Below are positions 1-7,408 of a DNA stretch of 35,477 bases, piece by piece. Under the pieces are notes generated by a model. The model saw only the letters and a program-made list of their open reading frames with translations. It did not search any database and was not told where the DNA came from. Positions within the stretch are counted from its first letter, which is position 1. The number at the start of each line of letters is the position of its first letter. A program made the translations under genes and the position numbers. The stretch comes from Actinomycetes bacterium (GTDB taxonomy: Bacteria > Actinomycetota > Acidimicrobiia > Acidimicrobiales > Palsa-688). Location of the stretch: NCBI GenBank assembly GCA_021808425.1, contig JAKBBS010000010.1:1-35477 (forward strand). Reading direction: 5' to 3'.

Positions 1-286
1 CACACACCCCCAGACGCCATCAACGAGCCCACCCCAACAACCCTACAAACCACCTGAGACCATCAACCCCCAGACAACCCCACCAGGTCGCCAGAACGCG
101 CGGGACATTACTGCACGCGCCCTAACGGGCTACGACCTGCTAGCCCCAATTCCAGCGCAGCGGTGCATCTCACTCGCAAACGTAGATTTTCATTTAGTTC
201 GTCAAGTGCACGCGAACGCGATGGTGACGCACTGATGAGACCGACTATCCTTACCTGCGATGATCAATAACTGCGCGGGAGAGCAA
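1..286. other. Upstream intergenic region, no assignable gene
   Basis: The first 90 nt are strongly C-rich and G-poor on the plus strand, so all three plus frames stay open for a while, and none gives a recognisable protein. On the minus strand a TAGGGT box lies 7 nt before a GTG near position 37, which could be the leaderless start of a divergent gene leaving the window, but only about 11 codons are visible. Positions 100-286 hold only the leader of the secreted CAP protein, with a purine-rich ribosome site (GGGAGAG, 277-283). Confidence 0.3.
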
Positions 287-1822
287 ATGAATCGGAAGCA
301 CCGGATTGGACGCAGCGTCTTCGGCGTCGTTTCCACGGCCAGCATCGTGACGGGGATGGGCTTTGCAGCCTCTGTGGTGCTTCAGACGTCGGTGGCGTCG
401 GCGGCGACTGCTCAGTCGGTAGGGATCCTACCTCCCGCCAATCCGGCATCTAACTGTGCGCCCGGCGCTGCGCTGACGACTTCGTTGCAACAGATCGACT
501 ACTGTCGCTCGCTGGAGAACGTCGGACCGTTGACGCTCCCTTCCAACTACAACTCGCTGAGCATCCCCGACCAACTCTTTGTCGTGACCAACCTCGAGAG
601 GGTCAATCGAGGCGAGATGCCAGTCGTTGGACTTACCGTGTCTCTCAACGCGTTAGCGCAGCAAGGCGCGAACAGCGGTAACGACCCGACGTTCCCTGCA
701 GGGAACTACGGTGGTGGCTCCATCTGGGCCGGAGGCCAGTCCGATGCAACCCAAGCCGACCTCGGCTGGATGTACCAGGACGGTCCCGGAAGCTACAACT
801 TGGCTTGTACTGCCACCAACACCTCGGGCTGCTGGGGCCACCGGGATAACATCTTGTACGGCCCCCAGACATCGGGCCTTTATGGCGGGGCGGCCTATTC
901 CGCGTCGAACGGTGCTAACTACGCAATGGAGGTCCTGAGCGGCTACCAGCCTCAGCAGCCTTTGACCTTTACGTGGGCTTCAGAACTTCAGTACTTCTCC
1001 ACCCCGCCTGGTGTCGAAGCGGCGCAAGCGCCAGGATCGCCGGGCTCTCCTGGAACCACATCGCCAGCATGCTCGCCGTCGCCTCTCGGCTCGATCGTGG
1101 GGATGGCCACCACCAGCGACGGAAACGGCTACTGGCTCGCCAGCTCCACCGGAGCGGTCGCTGCGTGTGGCGATGCGCCGCAGCTCGGCTCCATCTCAAA
1201 TCCGACTGGGCCGGTGGTCGCAATCGCTTCAGCTCCGACCGGCAATGGCTACTGGCTGGCCACCTCCGGAGGCACGGTCTACGCCTTCGGCTCCGCCGTC
1301 AACCACGGGCAGATCCCAGCCACCCTGCAGTTGGCTAAGCCGATAGTCGCAATGGCGGCCGACCCGGCCACGGGCGGCTACTGGCTGCTCGGAGGTGACG
1401 GTGGCGTGTTCTCCTTCGACGCCCCGTTCTACGGGTCCACCGGAAACATCAAGCTCAACAAACCGGCGGTCGGAATGGAAGCTACAGCCAACGGACTCGG
1501 TTACCGCTTCGTCGCCTCCGACGGGGGAATCTTCGACTACGGCAACGCCCAGTTCTACGGCTCGACCGGAGGAATGACGCTCAATCAGCCTGTCGTGGGC
1601 ATGTCGAACGACCCCGCCACAGGCGGATACTGGCTCGATGCCGCAGACGGCGGCATCTTCAGCTTCAACGCTCCGTTCGACGGGTCCACCGGTGCCATCC
1701 ACCTCAACCAACCTTGTGTCGGCATGACCGCAATGCCGAACGGCGGAGGCTACCGCTTCGTAGCGGCTGACGGCGGAGTGTTCAACTTCGGAAACGCCTC
1801 CTTCGAGGGCTCCACAGCCTGA
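287..1822 (+). CDS. Secreted CAP-domain protein with C-terminal propeller-like repeats
   Basis: This is an exported protein of about 511 residues. ATG 287 is preferred over the in-frame ATG at 260 because GGGAGAG precedes it and none precedes 260. The N-terminus is basic (MNRKHR), followed by a hydrophobic segment and an alanine-rich SVASAA signal-peptidase-like site. The region up to about residue 230 resembles the CAP/SCP fold, with an ERVNRG helix, a GSIWAGG stretch and a GCWGHRDNIL block typical of bacterial CAP proteins. From about residue 270 to the end there are six repeats of about 42 residues built on GYWL or GYRF, DGGIF and GSTG, which suggests a beta-propeller or solenoid for surface binding. 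The role is unknown; cell-wall or extracellular binding is an inference. The gene stands alone and is followed by a strong hairpin. Confidence 0.85.
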   Translation: MNRKHRIGRSVFGVVSTASIVTGMGFAASVVLQTSVASAATAQSVGILPPANPASNCAPGAALTTSLQQIDYCRSLENVGPLTLPSNYNSLSIPDQLFVVTNLERVNRGEMPVVGLTVSLNALAQQGANSGNDPTFPAGNYGGGSIWAGGQSDATQADLGWMYQDGPGSYNLACTATNTSGCWGHRDNILYGPQTSGLYGGAAYSASNGANYAMEVLSGYQPQQPLTFTWASELQYFSTPPGVEAAQAPGSPGSPGTTSPACSPSPLGSIVGMATTSDGNGYWLASSTGAVAACGDAPQLGSISNPTGPVVAIASAPTGNGYWLATSGGTVYAFGSAVNHGQIPATLQLAKPIVAMAADPATGGYWLLGGDGGVFSFDAPFYGSTGNIKLNKPAVGMEATANGLGYRFVASDGGIFDYGNAQFYGSTGGMTLNQPVVGMSNDPATGGYWLDAADGGIFSFNAPFDGSTGAIHLNQPCVGMTAMPNGGGYRFVAADGGVFNFGNASFEGSTA

Positions 1823-1836
1823 CGTCAGAGTCGAAT

Positions 1837-1866
1837 GGCTACGACTCGCGGAATCGAGTCGTAGCC
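1837..1866 (+). terminator. 12-bp perfect hairpin after the CAP gene
   Basis: GGCTACGACTCG (1837-1848) pairs perfectly with CGAGTCGTAGCC (1855-1866) around a 6-nt loop, 14 nt after the stop codon. Only a weak CTTT follows, so it would be a GC-rich actinobacterial-type terminator. It could also stop the convergent HAD gene. Confidence 0.65.
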
Positions 1867-1946
1867 TCGACTTTGCGTGACGACAGGTATCCGCACTCCG
1901 AGCGTCAGTTCCGCCCAGGTCGTGCCGGACACATGTCGAATGCCAA

Positions 1947-2555
1947 CTACAATACGCCCAGCTGTTCTAGCACTCGTCGGGCCCCTAACGGACCCGACAC
2001 CGTCGCCGCAATAAGCCCCGCCTTCCGCGCAGCCTGAACGTTAATGTCGTTGTCATCAAGGAAGACGATGGACGACACAGGGCCGCCGAGCTCGGCTACG
2101 ACCTGCTCGAACAGTTCACCGTCGGGCTTGACCATTCCCATCTCGTGTGAGAGCAGTCGGACGTCGAAGAGCCCGTCTAGGTTCCAAAGGGACGTGAAGC
2201 GCCTCCAGTGCAGCGCGTTGCTATTGCTCAGACAGCCAACGGGGACGGACTGCCGCACTTCCTCGACGAGGGTTGCGGCGCCCTCGTATAGCTCCTCCGG
2301 CCAGCTTTCGAATGCCGCCAGCAGTTCGGTACCCGTAGCCCCTAAGTCCCACTCCTCGATGATCCCGGTCGCGAACTCCTCCTCGCTGCACCGGCCTCGC
2401 TCGAAATCGCGCACCCACCGACTTGCCAGCCACCGAGGCCAGAACTCCTCTTCGCCAGCTGCTTCGATGAGTCGAGCCATGGGACCAGCCGCCCCGAGGC
2501 GCACCAAGACGCCGCCAAGGTCGAACAGCACCCACCGGGTTGCGCAACTGGACAT
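1947..2555 (-). CDS. HAD superfamily (subfamily IA-like) hydrolase
   Basis: This is a predicted cytosolic phosphatase-type hydrolase of 202 residues. Motif I is FDLGGVL near the N-terminus; the usual second Asp (DxD) is replaced by Gly, as in YihX-like HAD proteins that carry DLGGV. Motif II is CLSNSN, the motif III lysine is in GMVKPDGE, and motif IV is FLDDNDINV. The open frame extends 50 codons further upstream. I choose ATG 2555 because conservation begins right there, the length is normal for the family, and a TAGGTT box lies 8 nt before the ATG, suggesting a leaderless message. The substrate is not predictable. Confidence 0.85.
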   Translation of the reverse strand: MSSCATRWVLFDLGGVLVRLGAAGPMARLIEAAGEEEFWPRWLASRWVRDFERGRCSEEEFATGIIEEWDLGATGTELLAAFESWPEELYEGAATLVEEVRQSVPVGCLSNSNALHWRRFTSLWNLDGLFDVRLLSHEMGMVKPDGELFEQVVAELGGPVSSIVFLDDNDINVQAARKAGLIAATVSGPLGARRVLEQLGVL

Positions 2556-2563
2556 GTGGCCGT

Positions 2564-2569
2564 AACCTA
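2564..2569 (-). promoter_or_regulatory. Putative -10 box of leaderless HAD gene
   Basis: TAGGTT on the minus strand ends 8 nt before the ATG at 2555. There is no good Shine-Dalgarno sequence in between. It matches the TANNNT-N(6-8)-start arrangement seen at several other genes here. Confidence 0.4.
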
Positions 2570-2771
2570 GAGGATCTGGACGACGTTTGAGCGAGCCGGT
2601 AGGCCCCTCGACACCTCGGCCTTCATCACCCGGGATGTCGAGCGACCACTCGGCGAGTTGCTGGCGAGGGTGACAGTCTCTGTGCTCAGCGTTGGCGAGC
2701 TCCAAGTGGGGAGTGCCAATCGCTGTCGATGCCGGCTCCTGTGCTCGTCGAGGTGAACACCCTGGCGAAAC

Positions 2772-2777
2772 TAGAGT
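2772..2777 (+). promoter_or_regulatory. Putative -10 box of leaderless phzF-like gene
   Basis: TAGAGT is followed by 6 nt (AAACGA) and the GTG start at 2784. No ribosome site fits in this space, so transcription probably begins at or next to the start codon. Confidence 0.5.
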
Positions 2778-2783
2778 AAACGA

Positions 2784-3548
2784 GTGGCTCTAGCCCTCAC
2801 TGTGGTCGACGCGTTCACCGACCGACCCTTCACCGGCAACCCTGCGGCGGTAGCCGTCGTCGACGAGTTTCCCGGCAAACAGCGTATGCAAGCCGTCGCC
2901 CTCGAGATGAACCTTTCGGAGAGCGCGTTTGTCGCTCCCAGAGCTGATGGCGACTTCGATCTTCGTTGGTTCACCCCGGCAGCGGAGGTTGACCTTTGCG
3001 GCCACGCGACACTCGCTTCAGCGCATGTCCTCGGAGGGTCTGCGACTTTTCACACCCGAAGCGGCATCCTCAACTGCGAACAAGGGCCAAACGGATTGCT
3101 GGAGATGAACTTCCCAGCCGATCCGCCCGCGCCGGCTCAAGTCCCTAGTTCGCTCGCCGGCATCGACCTTTCGTGGTACGGGGCGGGGCGGTTCGATATC
3201 TTGGTTCAGCTCGGCAGCGCCGAAGCGGTTCGTGCCTTCCAGCCTGACCTGGCGACGCTCTCCGCGTTGGGCTCGCGTGGAGTCGTCATCACCGCGTCGG
3301 GAGATCGCTCGGGTGTAGACTGCGTGAGCCGTGTGTTCGCTCCAAACGTCGGCATAGCGGAAGATCCCGTGACCGGGTCCGCGCACTGCATGCTCGCTGT
3401 CTTTTGGGGCGACATCCTCGGCAAGGACGAACTCGTCGGCGAACAAGCCTCTGCGCGCGGGGGTACCGTACACATGAGGCGACGAGGCGATCGCGTTGTC
3501 CTCGGCGGGAAGGCTGTGACGGTGAGCGAGGTCCGACTCTTTGTCTGA
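2784..3548 (+). CDS. PhzF family isomerase / epimerase-like protein
   Basis: The 254-residue length and motifs match the PhzF family (phenazine-biosynthesis isomerase and diaminopimelate-epimerase-like fold). The N-terminal block has DAFTDRPFTGNPAAV, then MNLSESAFV with the catalytic glutamate typical of PhzF, LRWFTPAAEVDLCGHATL, and near the C-terminus EDPVTGSAHC. Family members isomerise small amino-acid-like substrates. Most homologues outside phenazine clusters, with no phz genes nearby as here, have unknown substrates. The GTG start follows a TAGAGT box, and the gene is monocistronic between the divergent HAD gene and a degraded region. Confidence 0.88.
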   Translation: MALALTVVDAFTDRPFTGNPAAVAVVDEFPGKQRMQAVALEMNLSESAFVAPRADGDFDLRWFTPAAEVDLCGHATLASAHVLGGSATFHTRSGILNCEQGPNGLLEMNFPADPPAPAQVPSSLAGIDLSWYGAGRFDILVQLGSAEAVRAFQPDLATLSALGSRGVVITASGDRSGVDCVSRVFAPNVGIAEDPVTGSAHCMLAVFWGDILGKDELVGEQASARGGTVHMRRRGDRVVLGGKAVTVSEVRLFV

Positions 3549-3577
3549 GGCCCTCGATGTGGCCCTCAGTGTGGCCC

Positions 3578-3880
3578 TCAGAGGTCCGAAATACGAAGGG
3601 AGTAGCTGGCGAAGTCCGTTGCCACTCCGTGAAGGTGACGGAACGACCGACTGACGCCCTCGAATTCAAACCCGGAGCGCAAGGCGACCGCTCGCGACGC
3701 AGCGAATGAGCCGAGAGTTAGCCGTAGCCCCCGGCGGTTGTCACAGAAGAGCGTCTCCGCGAGAACTATCGCCGGCACAAAGACGGGAACGCCGGCTTCT
3801 CGGGACGAGGCGAGCACCGCCCTCGCGTCCTCGCTGTCATTCCTTGCGATAGCCCACAGCCCTTCGCTGTCGAGCACCAC
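3578..3880 (-). pseudogene. PIN-domain toxin remnant
   Basis: The N-terminal half looks like a PIN ribonuclease of VapC type: a hydrophobic start VLDSEG supplies the first acidic residue, and VPVFVPAIVLAETL supplies the second conserved Glu. After that the similarity stops. The last 55 residues look like random arginine-rich translation and lack the C-terminal Asp pair of the active site. I read it as a truncated toxin gene. No antitoxin frame survives upstream, where the other frames are closed. An unrecognised short protein is the alternative. Confidence 0.4.
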
Positions 3881-4017
3881 CGATGGTCATGGTGGCTGCG
3901 CAGAGCCACTCGTTGAGCGACGTCGAGAGTGCCCGACCTCCGAACTGCGCACCATTGCACCGTCACCGCCACCAAAGCGCATGTCAGCGGGCTGGTCGCT
4001 GCTGCTGGGCTGGTGGG

Positions 4018-4062
4018 CGTAGGCACTCGTATTCGAACCTCGCCGACGTGCAGAAGCGGCTC
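4018..4062. repeat. Dispersed 45-bp repeat, copy A
   Basis: This 45-bp stretch containing CTCGTATTCGAAC matches copy B at 7111-7155 at 40 of 45 positions. Both copies lie in intergenic DNA next to toxin-antitoxin genes. The surrounding 3881-4127 holds no gene I can support. Confidence 0.6.
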
Positions 4063-4127
4063 GCGACTTTCATGCTCCGCGCTGTGGAACCGCAACGGAT
4101 TTGAGCCACGCCCGCTTGATCGCCGGT

Positions 4128-4133
4128 TACACT
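4128..4133 (+). promoter_or_regulatory. Putative -10 box of leaderless antitoxin gene
   Basis: TACACT is followed by 6 nt (TGTAAT) and ATG 4140. No Shine-Dalgarno sequence is present. Confidence 0.45.
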
Positions 4134-4139
4134 TGTAAT

Positions 4140-4391
4140 ATGCCTGATCTACAAGACACGGGTTGCGCCGTCTACCGGGTTTCCTCCCGAGGTCAATTCT
4201 CCCTGCCGGCATCGGCTAGACGCCGCTGGGGCATCGAAGCTGGAGGGGAGGTGGAGCTGTTCGACCTCGGCGACGCGGTCGTCATGCTTCCCGTCGGCTC
4301 GGCCCGCAGTTCGCTGGCCCAAGCGTTGACAGCAGACGCCTACCGCGAGCACGTCGAGAAAATTGCGGATCCTGACCTCCGTGACGAATGA
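4140..4391 (+). CDS. AbrB/MazE-like (SpoVT-AbrB) antitoxin
   Basis: This is a small 83-residue protein with a swapped-hairpin DNA-binding fold: VYRVSSRGQFSLPASARRRW followed by GGEVELFDLGDAVVML is the classical SpoVT-AbrB signature. A C-terminal helix-rich tail would bind the toxin. ATG 4140 is chosen over an upstream TTG because a TACACT box lies just before it and the conserved domain starts soon after. It overlaps the next gene by 4 nt (ATGA), the standard antitoxin-toxin layout, and probably autoregulates the pair. Confidence 0.8.
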   Translation: MPDLQDTGCAVYRVSSRGQFSLPASARRRWGIEAGGEVELFDLGDAVVMLPVGSARSSLAQALTADAYREHVEKIADPDLRDE

Positions 4392-4825
4392 ACGTCCTCA
4401 TCGATGACCATCTGCTCCGAGAGGTACTTCTCGAGCGGGAGCCGCTCTGGCTCAGCCAGGCGAGAGGCACCGGCGAACTCGCCACCACCGGCCTCTGGTA
4501 CTTCCGATTGTGCAGCGCCCTTCGAGTTCCGACCACTATCGGTACGCTCTCGGGTCCAGTTGCCGATCTCCCCGAAGATCTCCGCTCGCGGGTCCTTTGC
4601 CAGGTAACAGCCATCCCCGGAACGATCAACCTTCTCTCCTTGCGCGACGTCTCATGGTCTGCCGCCGGCTACGCGGCACGCTACGGACTCAACCTTCTCG
4701 CCGCCGAAGCAATCGCCGCGGCAGTTCTCACCGGATCGGCCATCGCGACCTCGCTTGGCAACCTGCCCCCCCGCCTTGCCGCCGCCACCCAGGGCGAACG
4801 CGTGAGTGTGCTTTCCCCTCGGTAG
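4388..4825 (+). CDS. PIN-like putative toxin partner of the AbrB antitoxin
   Basis: This 145-residue protein is encoded directly after and overlapping the AbrB-like antitoxin. The start MNVLIDDHLL has the beta-strand-plus-Asp shape of PIN domains, and the C-terminal NLLAAEAIAAAVLTGSAIATS resembles the late PIN helix that places the third acidic residue, here Glu in place of the usual Asp. The middle (TGELATTGLWYFRLCSALR) is not a standard PIN sequence. Toxicity through RNA cleavage is inferred from position and partial motif likeness only. It could be a divergent or inactive family. Confidence 0.6.
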   Translation: MNVLIDDHLLREVLLEREPLWLSQARGTGELATTGLWYFRLCSALRVPTTIGTLSGPVADLPEDLRSRVLCQVTAIPGTINLLSLRDVSWSAAGYAARYGLNLLAAEAIAAAVLTGSAIATSLGNLPPRLAAATQGERVSVLSPR

Positions 4826-4873
4826 ACGCAACCGACCCCGTGCTCGCGCGGGGGTGCGAGCCGGTAGTCCGTA

Positions 4874-5218
4874 ATGCGTACCAGCTTCGGGTCGGGACGG
4901 GTGTCTAACTTGTCATTACACGCACACGTATACGCCTGGTCGCGGGCCCGCCTCTGGCAGGCGATCACCGACCTGGGGACCCGGGCCTGCTACCAGTTCG
5001 GCGCCCAGATCGAATCGAGCTGGGCCGCCGGCTGCCCCTACCAGGTGGTGCACCCCAAAGCGTCGCGGACCCTCATCGAACGCGACAACCACCTCGAAGT
5101 CGATCCGCCCCGTCGGCTGGTGCAGTCCTACCGGGCGGTCTGGGACGACGACGTCGCGGCAGAGGCCACCAGCCGCGTTACGCGTAACGACACCCCTCAG
5201 AGATTCCGATCGGGGTGA
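4874..5218 (+). pseudogene. Truncated SRPBCC/AHSA1-like gene
   Basis: Residues from about 18 onward read like the first two thirds of an AHSA1-type SRPBCC (START-fold ligand-binding) domain: YAWSRARLWQAITD, then IESSWAAGCPYQVVHP, then LEVDPPRRLVQSYRAVW and SRVT. The similarity ends abruptly at SRVT and the frame closes 11 codons later, so the C-terminal strand and helix are missing. It is either a frameshifted or truncated relic. No function is expected. Confidence 0.6.
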
Positions 5219-5511
5219 CTGCTGGCTCTCTCGGATGCCGCCAGGATGGCAGTCCGCTCGGCGCTCCGAATCACTATTGACATCCCCTCCCCGCTCGACG
5301 CCAGGTGGGGTGCAGGCTTCACTCACCACATTCCGTCCGCGCGTGACCGACCCTCTCGACCCTGAGCCGAGCCGTCCATAGGTGAGCGATGAGGACTTCG
5401 ACGCCACGGCAGGAGGACACACCAAGAGAAGGAGATTCGCATTGGGCCCGCCAGCGCTTCGCTGAGGCGTCTGCGGAGATCGAACTCCACCGGGCCACCC
5501 GTCAGTCAGTT
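5219..5511. other. Intergenic region without supported features
   Basis: About 290 nt between the SRPBCC relic and the coiled-coil gene. I see no convincing gene, hairpin or repeat; it may contain the decayed tail of the SRPBCC gene. Confidence 0.4.
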
Positions 5512-5517
5512 TAGAGT
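5512..5517 (+). promoter_or_regulatory. Putative -10 box of the repeat-protein gene
   Basis: TAGAGT is followed by AGGAGGG and immediately by ATG 5525. The purine stretch touches the start codon, which is too close for a normal ribosome site, so leaderless initiation is the better reading. Confidence 0.4.
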
Positions 5518-5524
5518 AGGAGGG

Positions 5525-5893
5525 ATGCCGAACACTCCTCCGGACCTGGCACGCAAGGTGCGTCAGCTCGACAACGACGTCCAGTCCATCTACGAGATGC
5601 TGGCAGGGATTGCCGCCACGCAGCAGCGGCAAGGAAATCGTCTCGACGAGATTTCAGCGGAGATTTCAGGCCACGGGAGTCGTCTCGACGAGATTTCAGC
5701 GGAGATCTCACGGCACGGGAGTCGTCTCGACGAGATTTCAGCGGAGATCTCAGGCCACGGGAGTCGTCTCGACGAGATTTCAGCGGAGATTTCAGGCCAC
5801 GGGACTCGCCTCGACGAGATATCCACACAACTGGCCGGCCACGGTGGCCAGCTCACCTCCATCCTTGAGATCCTAGGCCGTGATCGCCCCTGA
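5525..5893 (+). CDS. Coiled-coil protein made of 14-residue repeats
   Basis: This is a 122-residue, probably soluble protein. After an N-terminal helix (LDNDVQSIYEMLAGIAATQQRQG) come four near-perfect copies of RLDEISAEISGHGS and one degenerate copy, then a short hydrophobic end (LTSILEILG). Leu and Ile fall at regular spacing, so each unit can form a short amphipathic helix in a coiled coil or trimeric stalk, broken by the GHG turn. Similar repeats occur in proteins of unknown function. The copies are also near-identical in DNA, so the copy number may vary between strains. No signal peptide or membrane segment is seen. Confidence 0.75.
   Translation: MPNTPPDLARKVRQLDNDVQSIYEMLAGIAATQQRQGNRLDEISAEISGHGSRLDEISAEISRHGSRLDEISAEISGHGSRLDEISAEISGHGTRLDEISTQLAGHGGQLTSILEILGRDRP
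5639..5848 (+). repeat. Tandem 42-bp repeats, five units
   Basis: The units start at 5639, 5681, 5723, 5765 and 5807. The first four differ at only a few bases (TTTCAGG versus CTCACGG or CTCAGG around the middle); the fifth is diverged after CGCCTCGACGAGAT. The length is a multiple of three, so gain or loss of units keeps the frame. Confidence 0.95.
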
Positions 5894-6088
5894 GCCTGAG
5901 GGTCCCTCCTCGCTGCTGCTAAAGGTTTTGTGGTCGTAGTTCGTTTGCGAGTTGTGATTCCAGCCGCTGACGCTGCAGTGGTAGGTACTCCTATCAATCC
6001 TTTCCGAGGGCCACGAGCTTGGCGGCGCCGGCGGGACGCCTCGCTCGCCAGTCGGCGCCTGTGGCCTATCGGCCACGGCCCGCTCTTT

Positions 6089-6577
6089 GCTCCGTTGGAC
6101 TGGCTCAGTTACCGTCAAGGGAAGGCCGCCGAGGTGCTCCGACCCGGTGGCCGGATCGCGCTGTTCTGGAACGTGATGTCGTTTCCCGCGGACTTCGGTG
6201 ACCGGTTCTCCACCGTCTACCAGCGGGTCCTACCCGAGTTCCCGTTCTTCCAGAACGGGACACCTGGCGGCGTCGGCTCTTACAGCCCGCTGTTGGACAA
6301 AGCCACCGACGGGATCCGCCAGAGCCGAAAGTTCAGCGAGCCTGAGCAGTGGAAGTTCGACTGGGAGCGTCCCTACACCCGAGAGGAATAGCTGGAGCAG
6401 TCGCCGACCTTCGGAGGTCATAGCCGGATCCCGGCAGACAAGCTCGCCGAGCTCCTCACAGGAATTGGAGACCTGGTCGACGCCGCAGGCGGCAACTTCA
6501 CCATGGGCTACAACGCCGTAGCCCTCACCGCGACGACGCCGGTCAAGAAGGAGGCGAGCCAGTCGTCGACCGACTAG
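6089..6577 (+). pseudogene. Broken class I SAM-dependent methyltransferase
   Basis: The reading frame encodes the C-terminal half of a small-molecule methyltransferase: KAAEVLRPGGRIALFWN is the post-motif region after the SAM-binding core, followed by FSEPEQWKFDWERPYTREE. A TAG at 6389-6391 interrupts it, and the same frame continues LEQSPTFGGHSRIPADKL to GYNAVALTAT and a second stop at 6575. Homologues usually have Trp at the interrupted position, so a TGG-to-TAG change is likely. The SAM-binding N-terminus (motif I) is absent, and the first translated part upstream of 6089 looks random. The gene is dead by both truncation and nonsense mutation. Confidence 0.75.
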
Positions 6578-6681
6578 CAGCAGTCGATGGCGGGTTTCGC
6601 GCTATGACACCTCGGACGCCGCGAAGACGCACGTCAAGGCCGCGGTGGTCTTGAGGTGCCATAAGGCGAACCCGTTTGCCC

Positions 6682-6710
6682 AGGTAGACGGCGTTCCCGT
6701 CCGTCTACCT
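6682..6710 (-). terminator. 10-bp hairpin downstream of orphan hicB
   Basis: AGGTAGACGG (6682-6691) pairs perfectly with CCGTCTACCT (6701-6710) around 9 nt. It lies about 45 nt after the stop of the minus-strand HicB-like gene and about 100 nt after the end of the broken methyltransferase. There is no T-tract on either side, so termination is plausible but not certain. The rest of 6578-6754 holds no gene I can support. Confidence 0.45.
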
Positions 6711-6754
6711 CCACCGAACATGATCGTCCGGCAGGGTCCGGGCGGCCGGTAGCG

Positions 6755-6979
6755 TCAAGCCGCGACCGTCACGGCCAGCAGTTGGGGTGCCCCGACCTCC
6801 TCGGGGACAAACTCCCCATCGGCCTGCAACCCGGCGATGTGAACCTCGATGGCCTCGACGGCTCGCTCCCGGCACTCCTCGATCGTCCGGCCATGAGTGA
6901 AGCAGCCTGGAAGCGCTGGGACGGCTACGAAGTAGCCTCCACCCTCCTCGGGCTCCACCACGATCGTGTAGGTACGCAT
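6755..6979 (-). CDS. Orphan HicB-family antitoxin-like protein
   Basis: This is a 74-residue protein with the HicB partial-RNase-H-like domain: RTYTIVVEPEEGGGYFVAVPALPGCFTHG and an ECRERAVEAIEVHI helix are diagnostic. HicB proteins neutralise the HicA mRNA interferase. There is no HicA-like frame on either side within 300 nt, so it is solitary. It also lacks the C-terminal DNA-binding domain of longer HicB proteins. GTG/ATG choice: an in-frame ATG at 6988 is possible, but GGAGG precedes ATG 6979 closely. A link in trans to the HicA 400 nt away is possible. Confidence 0.75.
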   Translation of the reverse strand: MRTYTIVVEPEEGGGYFVAVPALPGCFTHGRTIEECRERAVEAIEVHIAGLQADGEFVPEEVGAPQLLAVTVAA

Positions 6980-7061
6980 TGCCTCCATCCTCTCACAAAG
7001 TGGCTCGGAACTCCTCGACGGTGACGACGGGACTTCGCCAGAGTTCTCGCGCCGTGACAGA

Positions 7062-7105
7062 TTTCGTTTCGGTCGGCTTTTCGTTTTCGTTTCGTTTTCG
7101 TTTCG
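7062..7105. repeat. Short (T)TTTCG tandem tract
   Basis: A run of TTTTCG and TTTCG units lies next to copy B of the 45-bp repeat, in an otherwise gene-free interval between the two hicB genes. It is a simple-sequence tract prone to slippage. Confidence 0.7.
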
Positions 7106-7110
7106 TGGGC

Positions 7111-7155
7111 CGTAGTCGCTCGTATTCGAACTTCGCCGACGTGCGGAAACGGCTC
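7111..7155. repeat. Dispersed 45-bp repeat, copy B
   Basis: Matches copy A (4018-4062) at 40 of 45 positions. The interval 6989-7192 around it contains no gene I can support. Confidence 0.6.
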
Positions 7156-7192
7156 CTGGCGACTGACTCGCGCAGGGATCGGCCCGAGTAGT

Positions 7193-7408
7193 TCAGGCGT
7201 GAACGGCACGAACGGAGGGTGCCGGGATCGGCCGACCGCTCGAGCGGGCGGCCTCCAGCCACGCCTCGATCGCCACCTCGACCTCGGAGACTGCAGCATG
7301 GGGGGTGTCGCCAGTCGCAGAGCAATAATCGAGATCGGGAACGTCGGCCACCCAGGCCTCGTCTTCGTCGCTCCAGAACACGTTGATCGGGTACGCAGCA
7401 GGGATCAC
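7193..7408 (-). CDS. hicB: HicB-family antitoxin
   Basis: A 71-residue HicB-like protein: YPINVFWSDEDEAWVADVPDLDYCSATGDT followed by AVSEVEVAIEAWLEAA is the short HicB fold. Its GTG start overlaps the stop of the upstream hicA gene by 4 nt (GTGA), so the two are translationally coupled. It should bind and block HicA. The short form without a helix-turn-helix tail implies that any autoregulation uses the complex. Confidence 0.85.
   Translation of the reverse strand: MIPAAYPINVFWSDEDEAWVADVPDLDYCSATGDTPHAAVSEVEVAIEAWLEAARSSGRPIPAPSVRAVHA

Noticed and set aside
1..57. C-terminal end of an upstream plus-strand gene
   Set aside because: All three plus frames are open owing to low G content, so none can be chosen without sequence further left.
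4018..4062. tRNA fragment or left attachment site, since the reverse strand carries GGTTCGAAT and ends in CCCACCA
   Set aside because: The position after the T loop is A instead of the invariant C, no acceptor stem pairs, and the sequence does not match the tRNA-Val 3' end closely.
5639..5848. Possible CRISPR array because of regular repeats
   Set aside because: Units are contiguous with no spacers, lie in frame inside a protein gene and have no cas genes nearby.
7000..7060. HicA partner for the orphan HicB in the upstream DNA (minus-strand TARELWRSPVVTVEEFRA)
   Set aside because: No HicA core or conserved histidine; the frame is dominated by the TTTTCG tract.
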